Origin: Collybia mongolica
Lineage: Eukaryota > Basidiomycota > Agaricomycetes > Agaricales > Clitocybaceae
NCBI GenBank assembly: GCA_013420905.1
Contig: JAAXNY010000008.1
Span: forward strand, 496,001-560,000
Length of the DNA stretch: 64,000 nucleotides
Reading direction: 5' to 3'
This document shows positions 34,231 to 44,390 of this stretch, one piece after another. Every line of letters starts with the position of its first letter. Position 1 is the first letter of the stretch. The notes under the pieces were generated by a model, which had not been told where the DNA came from, made no database searches, and saw only the letters and a list, made by a program, of their open reading frames with translations. The translations under genes and the position numbers were made by a program.

Positions 34231-35052
34231 GTACTGACAGGACGAGAATTCAAAGGAGATGAGACGAACTCGATATGCACGGTCGGCATGGAAGCACTGA
34301 TTTGTACTGGAAAATAGTCCGAGACTGGACCGGCAAGGTTGGGGGAGGCTAGATCCGGGGTGTGATGGACACTGTTGGGGAAAACATGCGTTAAGAGGAG
34401 AAGTCGTGAGGGAAGCTGAGGAAGACGGTGGGGGGTTGTCGGATAGGTCAAGATCACACACGGGGATATTTTTGTCTTCAGGTTTAGGAAAATCCTGGCG
34501 GGACAACAGATTCAAGACTAAAGATGACATTTAGAATTAGAACTAAGGCAAGTTTGATTAGAGACATACCATCCTCCTCTCGACAAGTGTCGCGAAGCTG
34601 TTGGAGGCAGCTTCCAAACTGTTTTGGCATTCTCACCTTCCCCATAACTTTGAATGGATGGTCTGATATGAACCTGTTGCGCTTCAGAACCCGTCACAAC
34701 AACCTAGGATCACCAGTGGAAGTTGGGCGGTACTTGCTAGGGGCTACAGGGGATAGGATTAGCGGTGTGAAACATTGGAGGTGGTACACACCTTTGAAAA
34801 GCACAGTTTCGATATGGGGGGGCCACATCGCTTCCTTCTTGTCCTTCCGTGTCTTCCAAGTCTTTCTCCCCATCTTAACTACGAAGCCTTGAGTCACACG
34901 CCCATGACGGGAAGGGGGCATGTTACATCCAAGATCGCCCACAACTGAAGTTGACATAAAGCTTTCCTGGGGATTACCCATGACAAAGGAAAAGGGATGA
35001 TAGATCGAAGCAGCTACAATTGCCAGTGAGTAGACAGCTTCAACATGACATG

Positions 35053-36945
35053 AGCCACGTTCATAATAGAGCCGCGACTTTCATGGTTGTGGTTGGGGCT
35101 CATCACATGAGCTCTATTTGGAACTCCGAATGTCACAACGTTGTACAGGCTTCGTGGCATAGAATCGGGAGAACCGATGGCATTATCAGAAGCTCGACAG
35201 GGGGCTATCAATGCTTACCTCCTCATGATGCTTACTAGGGGCCTCTTTCGACAATATGGAACGCTTCAGGAAATCTGTCAGCAGTTCAACATTGATGTTA
35301 ATGCTCTTTTAGCTCGTCACGAAACTCATTATCTTAATGGACAGGATCAACGCATTCCTAAGGCAGGGAATATGCATCTTGCATGGGTGTTCAAAGAAGA
35401 TCCATCTCTTCATGGTCAATTTGAGCAAATGCTTTGTGTCTCCCCTTATGTCTTTGACACAATCCTCGCCCTCATTGAACACCACCCCATGTTTTGAAAC
35501 AACTCCAATCATCCACAGACACCTGTTGAACTCCAGCTTGCTGTGACTCTCTACTGAATGGGACGGTATGGTAATGGAGCATCTGTTCAGGATATAGCAT
35601 GAGTTTCAGGTTGTTCAGAAGGCTCAGTGGAGAACTACACCAATTGCTGAATGGATGCCATCGAGGAATTGCAAGAGTTCTTTGTCCGACCCTTAACACT
35701 GGGAGAGGAGGAAAAAGAAAAAGAATGGATCAATGAGCAGTTGGGTTTCAAAGGTGCATGGAGGGAAGGCTGGATGATGTATGATGGTACAATTGTTGTG
35801 TTGTATCAACGACTAGGTTTGAATAGCAATGCATACTATACTCGCAAGGCAAATTATGGCCTGAATGTCCAGGTATTAATCTCTTGATGTTCAACATTTG
35901 ACACTCATATCCACACCCATCCAGATGGGAAATGTCCCTTCAAATTTATGCATTGTAGACTTCTCTCATGGCCACACTGGCTCATGTCATGATGCTCATG
36001 CATTTGAAGGTACAGCTGCACATAAATACCCTAATTGGCTTTTCAGTGGAGAAGAGTTTGCCTGGATGGACTCTGCATATCCATGCACATCTTGGAGCAT
36101 TCCTGTCCACAAGGAACCACTATCATTAGTCCCACACAACGCCATCTTTGACAGATATGTCTCCCAACTACATGTTCAATCTGAGCATGCAATGGGTGCT
36201 CTCAAGGGACAATTTCAGTGCCTGTGAGGCCTCTGTCTTCCGATTAACTCCAAATCAGACCATGTAGAAGCCTGTTGTTGGGTTACTATTGCAATTATTC
36301 TCCATAATGTTGTTGTGGAGTTGGAGGGCAGCAGATCAGCCACAGCATTTGCTCACTTACATACAAATGTACAAGAGGATGAGGATCGAGGACCAAGACA
36401 ATGACCAGACACAATTCCACCACCTGATGGAGAGGCCAAGAGGCAGATGCTGATTGACGAATTAATGACATATAGATTGGCATGAGATGAACTACCTAAC
36501 GAGGATTAGATGTTATTTAGGATATCAATTGTAAAGAAATAATACTGGAATGAAGGGATGAAATAGATCATTATATCTCTGGTGACAAATCAGGCCAATC
36601 TTCTGGCCAGTCAGGAGAATCATGGCGTCGCCATTTAGCAGGGGTAGGGTTAGTCAGTTCTCGTACCATCCTTCAGTACTCCTCTGGTGTCCAAACTCCA
36701 GCCTGAAGCTTGCTCAGCAGCATAGCACATTGGTCATTGATCTGTTTCTGGGCTGCATCGGCACGCATGAATTGCATGTTTTCCCTATCCAAATCATCAG
36801 GGAATTTCGCAACAGTGGGGCAAAACACATTGACGACCTGCAGAGCCGCGTCACAGCTGGTCACAAGTGCGGACTATGAAAATCGGCTCATGTGATGAGC
36901 CCCAACCATGACCGTGAAAGTCGTGGCTCTATTTTGAACATGGCT
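35053..36945 (+). mobile_element. PIF/Harbinger-like transposon
   Basis: Inverted repeats of about 58 bp: AGCCACGTTCATAATAGAGC (35053 onward) and its counterpart ending at 36945; inside them lies GCTCATCACATGAGC, itself a small palindrome. A clear 3-bp target duplication could not be identified. It carries one transposase gene with several nonsense codons. It sits directly upstream of the TEA gene. Confidence 0.75.
35141..36401 (+). pseudogene. Harbinger transposase (DDE_Tnp_4 type), CpG-decayed
   Basis: Recognised by MGRYGNGAS, GCSEGSVENYT (about 35555-35640), MYDGTIVVLYQRLG, RKANYGLNVQ, IVDFSHGHTGSCHDAHAF, FAWMDSAYP and SEHAMGALKG...QC. One intron is clear: 35876-35922 (GTATTA to ATCCAG). 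In-frame TGA codons occur after MF (about 35496), after TLY (about 35555), after DIA (about 35600), after YTNC (about 35649), after QCL (36226) and near 36402. In most, a conserved Arg is expected, so CGA has become TGA; neighbouring Cys codons TGC and TGT also stand where Arg is expected. The gene is inactive but the DDE residues are largely present. Confidence 0.85.
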
Positions 36946-37566
36946 ATTATAAATATACCTTTAAGACCCATTCCATTTTCAAATCCAAAGAAAGTAGTAT
37001 CATGTATTTGGCAAGCCGTTGAGGGCGGCGGCTTCTAAAGCTCATAAATGCTGAAAAAATGGCTTGCAAACAAGGGTTATGGCATGAGATCCTGGCAAGA
37101 AGTGGGAAAGTGTGGAAAAAGCTGAAATGGACCAGAAGCTGGCAAAGTGGACCACCCTTGGCCTTGGGAGTTTACATAATACAGCCATCGACGTCGGGTG
37201 CAACTGGAGCGCTTCTGCTGATGTTCGGCTACTTGCACCAACACTCCTTACAGTGAGAGGACACTGTCTCCTTTTGCCCTGACTATATCTACCATCTAAT
37301 GTCTGAAATATACACTACACCTATCTGTACTATTAATTTTTGAAGCTACTAACACCCTTGGATTTTGCTCAACTTGATTTACGATGCATTTGAAATTTGC
37401 ACTTGGAGTTTGAGGTTACCCTTGGGATGACTTGAACTCAGAGAAAAATTAAAATAATAATAATAATAATAATAAGTATGTCAGAAATTTCCCAAGTTGG
37501 ACATAACCGGTTATAACCGGTTATAACCCGCATGATCAAAAAGGAACTCATAACCCTATCTGTCTT
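36946..37566. other. AT-rich spacer
   Basis: No gene was seen. It includes an AATAAT microsatellite (37446-37473) and a direct repeat of ATAACCGGTT (37503-37525). Confidence 0.5.
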
Positions 37567-38145
37567 CTGTCTGTCTGTTTCAGGGGGGGGGCGGTAGAAG
37601 AATCCAAGGCCTTGAGTCCCCTGGACCCTTACATCAAGGGTCTCATAGGGTCCTCCATGGGACAACGTCTCAAGTAGGAAATTCAGTTCGGCTAATTTCG
37701 GCTAAGTTCAATTGCACCACACTGAATGAGAATCTGTTATCTTCTTCTCCTTATTCCACCCCATCTATGTACTTCACCATATAAATATTTGCAAGTCAAG
37801 GTAAATGATACTAAGAGTCTTTGGTTTAACCTTACCCATATACATCAGGGAGCCTGCCCTAGCTGTAGCTATTGTAACCTTCCAAAGCATCTTACAGTGA
37901 AAAAGCTTGAGGCTGAGGCCAACATTAATTATTACTTATGTGGGCAAACTACAAAGCTCAAAGACATGAGGAATCATGTGGGAAGGCACTTGCTTTTTGC
38001 TCAGAGGAAAACAAATCAATTTGAGTTCCTACTTGAAATGTTGTCCCACGGAGGACCCTACGAGACCCTTGATGTAAGGGTCCAGGGGACTCAAGGTCTC
38101 AGATTCTTCTACCGCCCCCCCCCCCTGGTCTGTCTGTATCTTCTC
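37567..38145. repeat. Large inverted repeat with captured coding fragment
   Basis: Arms of about 115 bp, 37567-37688 and 38030-38143, are near-perfect inverted copies; each ends outside in a run of G/C (GGGGGGGGGCGG / CCGCCCCCC). In the right arm the plus strand reads EMLSHGGPYETLDVRVQGTQ continuing from a putative cysteine/histidine motif (YYLCGQTTKLKDMRNHVGRH) in the loop, so the arms look like part of a gene whose end was copied in inverted orientation. No known family. Confidence 0.7.
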
Positions 38146-39340
38146 TGTCTCTTCTCTCTGTATCTCTCTGTATATATTAAAGTACCAGGAATGTGGGAAT
38201 TGATTGTGACTAATCCTGACTAAGCGCTGACTAAGTCTGACAAAGCAGCAGAAATGTTGTCTTTTAAGTAGAGTGCTGACTAAGGATGACAAAGCAAAAA
38301 AATTGTTAAAGTCACATGTTATGTCACCTGCTCAAGTCACCTGCTTAGATCACCTGTTCAAACCAGCTCAGAGTCACCTGCTTCAAAACACAACATGACC
38401 ACTCACATCACATGACCTCCAAAGTGTACAAAATCAATAAATATTAACCCATTTGTGTGTACACTTCCTCATAAATTTTCAGAAGCTCAAACTAAATTTT
38501 AGAAAATACATTTGAATGATGCTACTGCTCATAAAATTTTACAAATCAAAAGCAGACAGACAAAAATGAAAATGACTTTACCTGACCAATTCTGATGTAA
38601 TAAAGCCTTGGATTCACACAATATATTCCAACATTGCAAATTCTGTTTTAATTACATCATATTACACTATATATTTAAATATGGAAAAAAAAACACCTAT
38701 CCAGGTATCACATGCTAAGTCGCCTGCCTGAAAACAAAACATAATCACCTGCTTTACAACACAGGATAACCACCATTAAAGTAGACTAAATCCACAAATG
38801 TTATCTGTTATCCTTAACTTATTTGTGTGTATACTTCAGTCAAACTAAAACAATAAAATAGGCATTTAAATGGTACTACTGCTTATAAAATTACAAATCA
38901 AGAGCATACAGATAAAAACTTAGAAATGACTTTTACCTGGCCAATTCTGCTATCAAGCCTTTAATCAACACAAAATAATCCAACATTACAACTCCTGTTT
39001 TGAAACCTGATACATTATACTTTGAAAAACTTACTCTCTATCTAAGCCTAGGTTGAAAACAATTAGAATCCAGTGCAAATGATCAAGGGAAATAGTAATA
39101 TATGGCTGAGAGAAATATTATGGGTAGAAGAAATATTGATTTCAAGGATTTTAAATAGAGTTGATCTCTGTTAGATTAGAGCACTGAAAACTTTTCACTA
39201 TAGATGTATGACAATTTACAAATGTGATAGGAAATGACTACACAATATTGGACAGCATTGTTATGTCTTCAATATAGTCAACTGGGTGTTCTGGAATATT
39301 AGAGAAGGTAATAGAGGCTTTGGTGGGCTGACTGTAGTAT

Positions 39341-40102
39341 TTGATAGTGACTGCCAACAAACCCTACCTGTTATCCCTAATGGTTCACTTACACAGGCTG
39401 TGGGTACCTGACTCATATACTCCCCCACTGTGGAATGAACTTCAGATACTCAAACTAAAGAAAGGTATGTTCTTATATGGTGTTACTGATGATAAAATCA
39501 AATTTGTCAAATGGCAAATTGAAGTTGGCCATGGGAAGCTTACAGATGATAATGGAAATGTCACCTTACCTGGCTGCTTTCACAGTACTCAAAATACTGT
39601 GGAGTCTCTAATTGACACAATATATCCTGACATTGGAAACCCTGTCCTAAAACCTGATACATTTTATTCTGAGATTTCTGCCAGAAATGATGATGTTGAC
39701 TCTCTCAATAAGAAAGTACTGGATATGTTTTCTGGAGATGGCAAGGTGTACCACAGTGCTGATTCTATTGCACATGAAGGAATTGATGGAGCTGAAGCAA
39801 TGTATGCTGTTGAATATCTGAACTCTATCAATGTATCAGGGTCACCTGTATCCAAGCTAACTTTAAAGGTGGGGTGCCCTGTCATGATATTGTGCAACTT
39901 AAACCCAGTTGATGGTGTTTGCAATGGGTCAAGGGGAATAATAACATGGATGGGCAACTGTGTTGTAGAAGTATGGTTGATTGGGGGGCAAAATGATGGG
40001 CATAGGGAATTTATCCCAAGAATTGGAATGATACCATCTAACAGCCTGATAGCTTTTAAATTGACAAGGTTGCAACTACCTTTATGGCTGGGATTTTGTT
40101 AA
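39341..40102 (+). pseudogene. Helitron Pif1-like helicase fragment (C-terminal part)
   Basis: Helitron replicases join a rolling-circle nuclease to a Pif1-type helicase. Only the helicase end is present: FVKWQIEVGHGKLTDDNGN, IDTIYPDI, SARNDDVDSLNKKVLDMF, AVEYLNSINVSGSP, LKVGCPVMILCNLNPVDGVCNG and FIPRIGMIPSNS. The final AxTINKSQGQT motif is missing because the frame stops after LWLGFC, about 20 bases before copy B of the 0.9-kb repeat. No Rep domain is seen in the unit, so this is a fragment. Confidence 0.85.
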
Positions 40103-40124
40103 AAGTTCTTTAGTTTACTAAAGA

Positions 40125-41023
40125 CGAGTTCTTTATCAACCCAGTTTTCAGGCAGAAAGGTGATTCATTCATTCATTCATATTTCAACACCGCAGGAAAA
40201 TATTTCCATAATGGGATTTTTCTTCTTTTATGGCTTTTTACAGCATTTCTCCACAAATACAAAGTATTGTGACATAATTTGCATGTATTTGGGATGCTCA
40301 CATAATGCCTTTGATGATGCCATCAAAATTATGCATATCTAATATTTCAAAGCATCACATTTCAAAATTTATTTTGTGATTTTCTCCATAACCAGTAAAG
40401 CTATTAACTTTGTTTTTTTATGTTTGGAATGTACAAACATGGCTCTACAATGTCCTTGTTGAGCACATTTTTCCCACAGTCTATTTTGAGTGAAATATTA
40501 GAAATGTCCAGATTCAGCTAGTTTTGAAGGTCTGTGTATTATACCAAAGATGAACAAACATCTTATAACAACAATGACCCTGACCAAACTTGACCCTTGT
40601 GGGAAATTATGCTAAAGATAGGAATAATCAACAACTACTACTATATTTACCTGAAATACAAAGAGGATTGATTTCTCTATTTATTGACACATGTCACATG
40701 ATCTATTCCACCACATAAGTATACCAAATACATGACAACAATCTGAATGCTTATTTAGTGTCTATGATCCTGGGAAAAAGTTAGTTCTGATTGTTTTTGT
40801 GTTTTCTCCATATTCAGGCCAGCTATGGCATTGGGTTTTGTGCACAGGCATTGCTTGTTTACTTTGTAACATTTTCCCATGGTCACATGACCTCTATAAA
40901 CTATTACCTACATTGTTTCTAGTCATTTACAACTTCCTGAATGTGGAATGGACTTATTTCTCCTAAGAAAAGAAATAAAGAATGAGTACCTGCCACACAG
41001 TGTGTTGGCCCACTCCACCCAAG
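40125..41023 (-). mobile_element. 0.9-kb repeat, copy B
   Basis: Reverse orientation, CGAGTTCTTTATCAACCC at 40125 to CCACTCCACCCAAG at 41023. It lies just downstream of the helicase fragment. No target duplication is visible. Confidence 0.85.
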
Positions 41024-41396
41024 TATGACAATCAACAAATGCCAAGGGCAATCACTGCACTGAGTTGGACTTGACTTTAGATCTCCTGTATTTACACATG
41101 GACAGTTCTATGTTGCAATTTCATGTGCAACATCAGTACATAGAATCAAAGCTATCATACCAGATACTGCAGACAATAATAGGTATACCAAAAATGTAGT
41201 TTACCAAGAGGTGCTTTTAGATTAAAAATATTATATAAATTATGATTTCTATAAGGGAAAAAGCTTACACCTAAAATATTGAGATTGAGCATATAATAAA
41301 GTATTGGGCTTAAGAGGGGGTCTGGAGGCAGAGCCCCCAGCAAGCTGAAGGTTCTGTGGTGGAGCCATGGGTGAGCATAGCAGTGCCATAAGCTTG

Positions 41397-43748
41397 TCTG
41401 TCTATATTAAAGTACTACGGCCGTGTGAATTTGATTGTGACTAATCCTGACTAAGCGCTGACTAAGTCTGACAAAGCAGCAAAAAAGTTGTCTTATAAGT
41501 AGAGTGCTGACTAAGGATGACAAAGCAAGAAAAATTGTTAAAGTCACATGCTATATCACCTGCTCAAATCACCTGCTCAAATCACCTGCTCAAACCAGCT
41601 CAAGTCACCTGCCTCAAAACACAACATAACCACCACATCACATGACCTCCAAAGCGCACAAAGTCAATAAATATTAACCCATCTGTATGCACACTTCCTC
41701 ATAAATTTCAGATGCTCAAACTATTTTATGAAAAATACATTCAAATGGTGCTACTGCTCATGAAATTACAGACAGACAAAAATGAAAATGACTTTTACCT
41801 GACCAATTCTGCTATAAAACCTTTAATTCACACAATATATTCCAAACAAATCCTATTTTAATTACATCATATTGCATTATATTTATTTAAAAAAAATGTT
41901 CTATCCAGGTCATGATCACATGCTAAGTCACCTGCCTCAAAACAAACATAATCACCTGCTTTACAGCACAGGATAACCACAACTAAAGTGGACTAAAGTC
42001 AACAAATATTATCTGTTATCCTTAACTTATTTGTGTGTATATCCTGCCTGACAAGTTTCAGATGCTCAACTAAAACAGTAGAATAGGTATTTAAATGGTG
42101 CTACTGCTTATAAAATTACAAATCAAGAATATACAGACAAACATGGAAATGACTTTACCTAATCAATTCTGCCATCAAGCCTTTAATCAATGCAATGTAT
42201 TCTGAGATTACAAATCCTGTTTTAAAACCTGATACATTATACACTAAAAAAAACTCTCTTTCCACCAAATACAATGATATAAACTCTTCCAAAATACTAG
42301 AAATAATTCCTAGAAATGCTAAGGTATGCATACCACATTATAAATTCTGTTGCATATGACAGAATTGATGGAGCCACAGCATGTACCCCAATGAATACTT
42401 GAGCCCTATTCATGGATCATCACTACCTCTTTCTAAGCTTATATTTAAAGCAACTGGAATCCAATGCAAATCATTAAGTGAAATAGTATAATTGATTTCA
42501 AGAACTTTGAATAGAACTGATACTTGTTAAATTAAGCCAATATCAATCACCCTTCTATGCTGGATTATGTATGGCAACTAACAAATATGGTAGGACAATA
42601 ACTACACAATGTTGGATCTGACCTTAGACTATTTGTATCCACAGTTTTGGGTTACAGTTCAACCAAGTTATGTATATATGATTGTTTATCTACAGAGGGG
42701 AAATATGGACATAAATATAGCAATAACACAAATATGGATGTGCAAGAGTAGGTTTGTAAGATCTGGAAGACAGGATAAAATAGGATATGACAATAATGCA
42801 TAGGGTGGTTGACTAACTGCTGGATTGGAATAATAAAGGGCCATATCTGGAAGCAGGACTGAGGTAATATTATGAAAATTGTAAGTACAACAAAGCCCCA
42901 ACCATTTACATAGTTTTTTTTATAAAATGGTGTAAACTGAACACTTACCAAATGATAAGAAGGCCATTGAGGACAAGAAGCACTCAGATAAACTTTAATG
43001 CATCAAGTAGATGGTAATGGACCATTTGCAAACAAATGATGAAGTTTGAACCAAATCTAAGAGGCCTTGGCTGGGTTGTCTTTTATATAAGTACATACCT
43101 CCTTAACAGTTGTGTTTTGACAGCCATAGTATGGTTATTCATAACATATGCCATTTGCCAATTACAGGAAGCTATATAATATAAGTATGGATACAGCATG
43201 CTGTAGTATCACCACCCCACCACTCATGGTGACCATTTACTACTGTTTGTTTACCAATTGTTTAGCATTTAGATAGGTGGTGAGTAAACTAAACAGAAAT
43301 GGTAAACAGTAAACAAATGAAACAATTGGAGCCTTAAGAGGTAAATAGTGATTATAAATATGATATAGGCTATATGAATGAGATAGAAATAAAAATGGTA
43401 AGCTGAGAGTGTATGTTTTGTTTCCAGGCATGTGCAGTAGGGTGCAATAGGATACAATAGAGTAACTGGCTCCAAAGACGTTTTAAGATAAAGACAAGGA
43501 TTGGGGTGCAACTGAAATGCTACAATGTGGGGTTTTATAGGATATTGGGTTATATAATATGCTGGATACAGTATATAGATTTCTCTATGAAAGTGAAGGC
43601 ACTGACTAAAATTTTGAGATGTGATGTGTGATAAAAATTCTGAAATGAAGGGGGGGTCTGGGGGCAGAGCCCCCAGCAAGCCAAGGATTTGTGATGAACC
43701 ATGGCCCAGTGCCACAGTGCCGTGGCGTAGCCATGGGCCCTAAGCTTG
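41397..43748 (+). mobile_element. Helitron-like unit 2
   Basis: It starts TCTGTCTATATTAAAG, shares its first 900 bp with units 1 and 4 (TGACTAAGCGCTGACTAAG, repeated TCACCTGCTC) and ends ...GGGCCCTAAGCTTG at 43748. The hairpin GGGGGTCTGGGGGCAGAGCC CCC is at 43650-43673. No transposase is visible; it is non-autonomous. Confidence 0.6.
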
Positions 43749-44084
43749 TCCTATATATTAAAACAGAACAGTGTTTTGACCCTGGCTAAGCTGACTAATA
43801 GAGAGATGACTAATATTACTAATCACCTTCAATGACTAATCAACTTGCCTTTGCTTCAAGTTTAGGTAAGCTCTGAGCACCTGATTGGTCACATGACTCA
43901 AAAACAGCACACAAATATCAATATCAATATTATTATGTATTTACCAATCATGATAATACTTACAAGGAATAACATTGAAATAATAATAGTGGCTATTATG
44001 TTGGAAAACTGTAGAGTTGGCAACACTGCAATAATATATTATTTACTGCCACCCTCCATGCCAAAGGCACGGGTACTATGCTTG
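43749..44084 (+). mobile_element. Helitron-like unit 3 (short)
   Basis: 336 bp from TCCTATATATTAAAAC to ...GGGTACTATGCTTG, with the small hairpin TGCCAAAGGCA before its end. It is non-coding. Confidence 0.5.
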
Positions 44085-44390
44085 TCTATATCTGAATTGA
44101 TTGTGACTAATCCTGACTAAGTGCTGACTAAGTCTGACAAAGCAGCAGAAAAGTTGTCTTTTAAGTAATGTTGTTGGCAGAATGCTGCCATTCTGCCAAA
44201 TTCTGCCAACTGCTGGCAGTAGCCTGGCTACTGCCAAGAGGGTGCTAGCAGAATTTGGCAGAAAATAATGTGGCTGTGCCTGACCGCCCCTGTCATACAA
44301 CAATTCGAAACAAAAAGTTGAATAAATCCTCTACATATCCTGCCCTCTATGTCTGGTTGAAAGCAGCCTGCTATTGTCACTGACAACTTC

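Larger units (their letters stand above)
28113..34981 (-). pseudogene. TEA/ATTS-domain transcription factor, inactivated
   Basis: TEA/ATTS proteins (AbaA/TEC1/TEF class) bind DNA and control development. Exons: 34981-34792, 34743-34570, 34517-34460, 34371 to about 33281 (interrupted), and about 28544-28113. The TEA domain reads GRKTWKTRKDKKEAMWPPHIE at the end of exon 1 and KYRPTSTGDPRLL, KRNRFISDHPFKV, FGSCLQQLRDTC in exon 2. An in-frame TGA at 34696-34694 stands where Arg is expected (LLRRF), a CGA-to-TGA type change. Exon 4 is split by a 628-bp hAT remnant; joining the flanks at one copy of GTACTGAC restores continuous sense (PLNSRPVSTHIVDLSGHP). The next intron holds a 4.65-kb hAT. A Harbinger element begins 74 bp upstream of the start. 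The downstream parts (VFINEDQVYSKA, GFWQKLCK) fit the C-terminal region of mushroom TEA proteins as I remember it. The last splice junction is uncertain: GTATGT at 33280 gives the wrong phase, while a GC donor at 33286 would keep it. Confidence 0.75.
38167..41396 (+). mobile_element. Helitron-like unit 1
   Basis: It starts TCTGTATATATTAAAG and ends in ...CATAAGCTTG directly in front of the next unit, TCTGTCTATATTAAAG. A GC-rich hairpin (GGGGGTCTGG...GAGCCCCCAGC, 41315-41340) precedes the 3' end. The 5' part has repeated TGACTAA and TCACCTGC words also present in the other units. It contains a Pif1-like helicase fragment and copy B of the 0.9-kb repeat. Confidence 0.65.

Noticed and set aside
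35050..36948. A 3-bp target duplication for the Harbinger element
   Set aside because: No matching triplet flanks the best inverted repeats, whichever first base is chosen.
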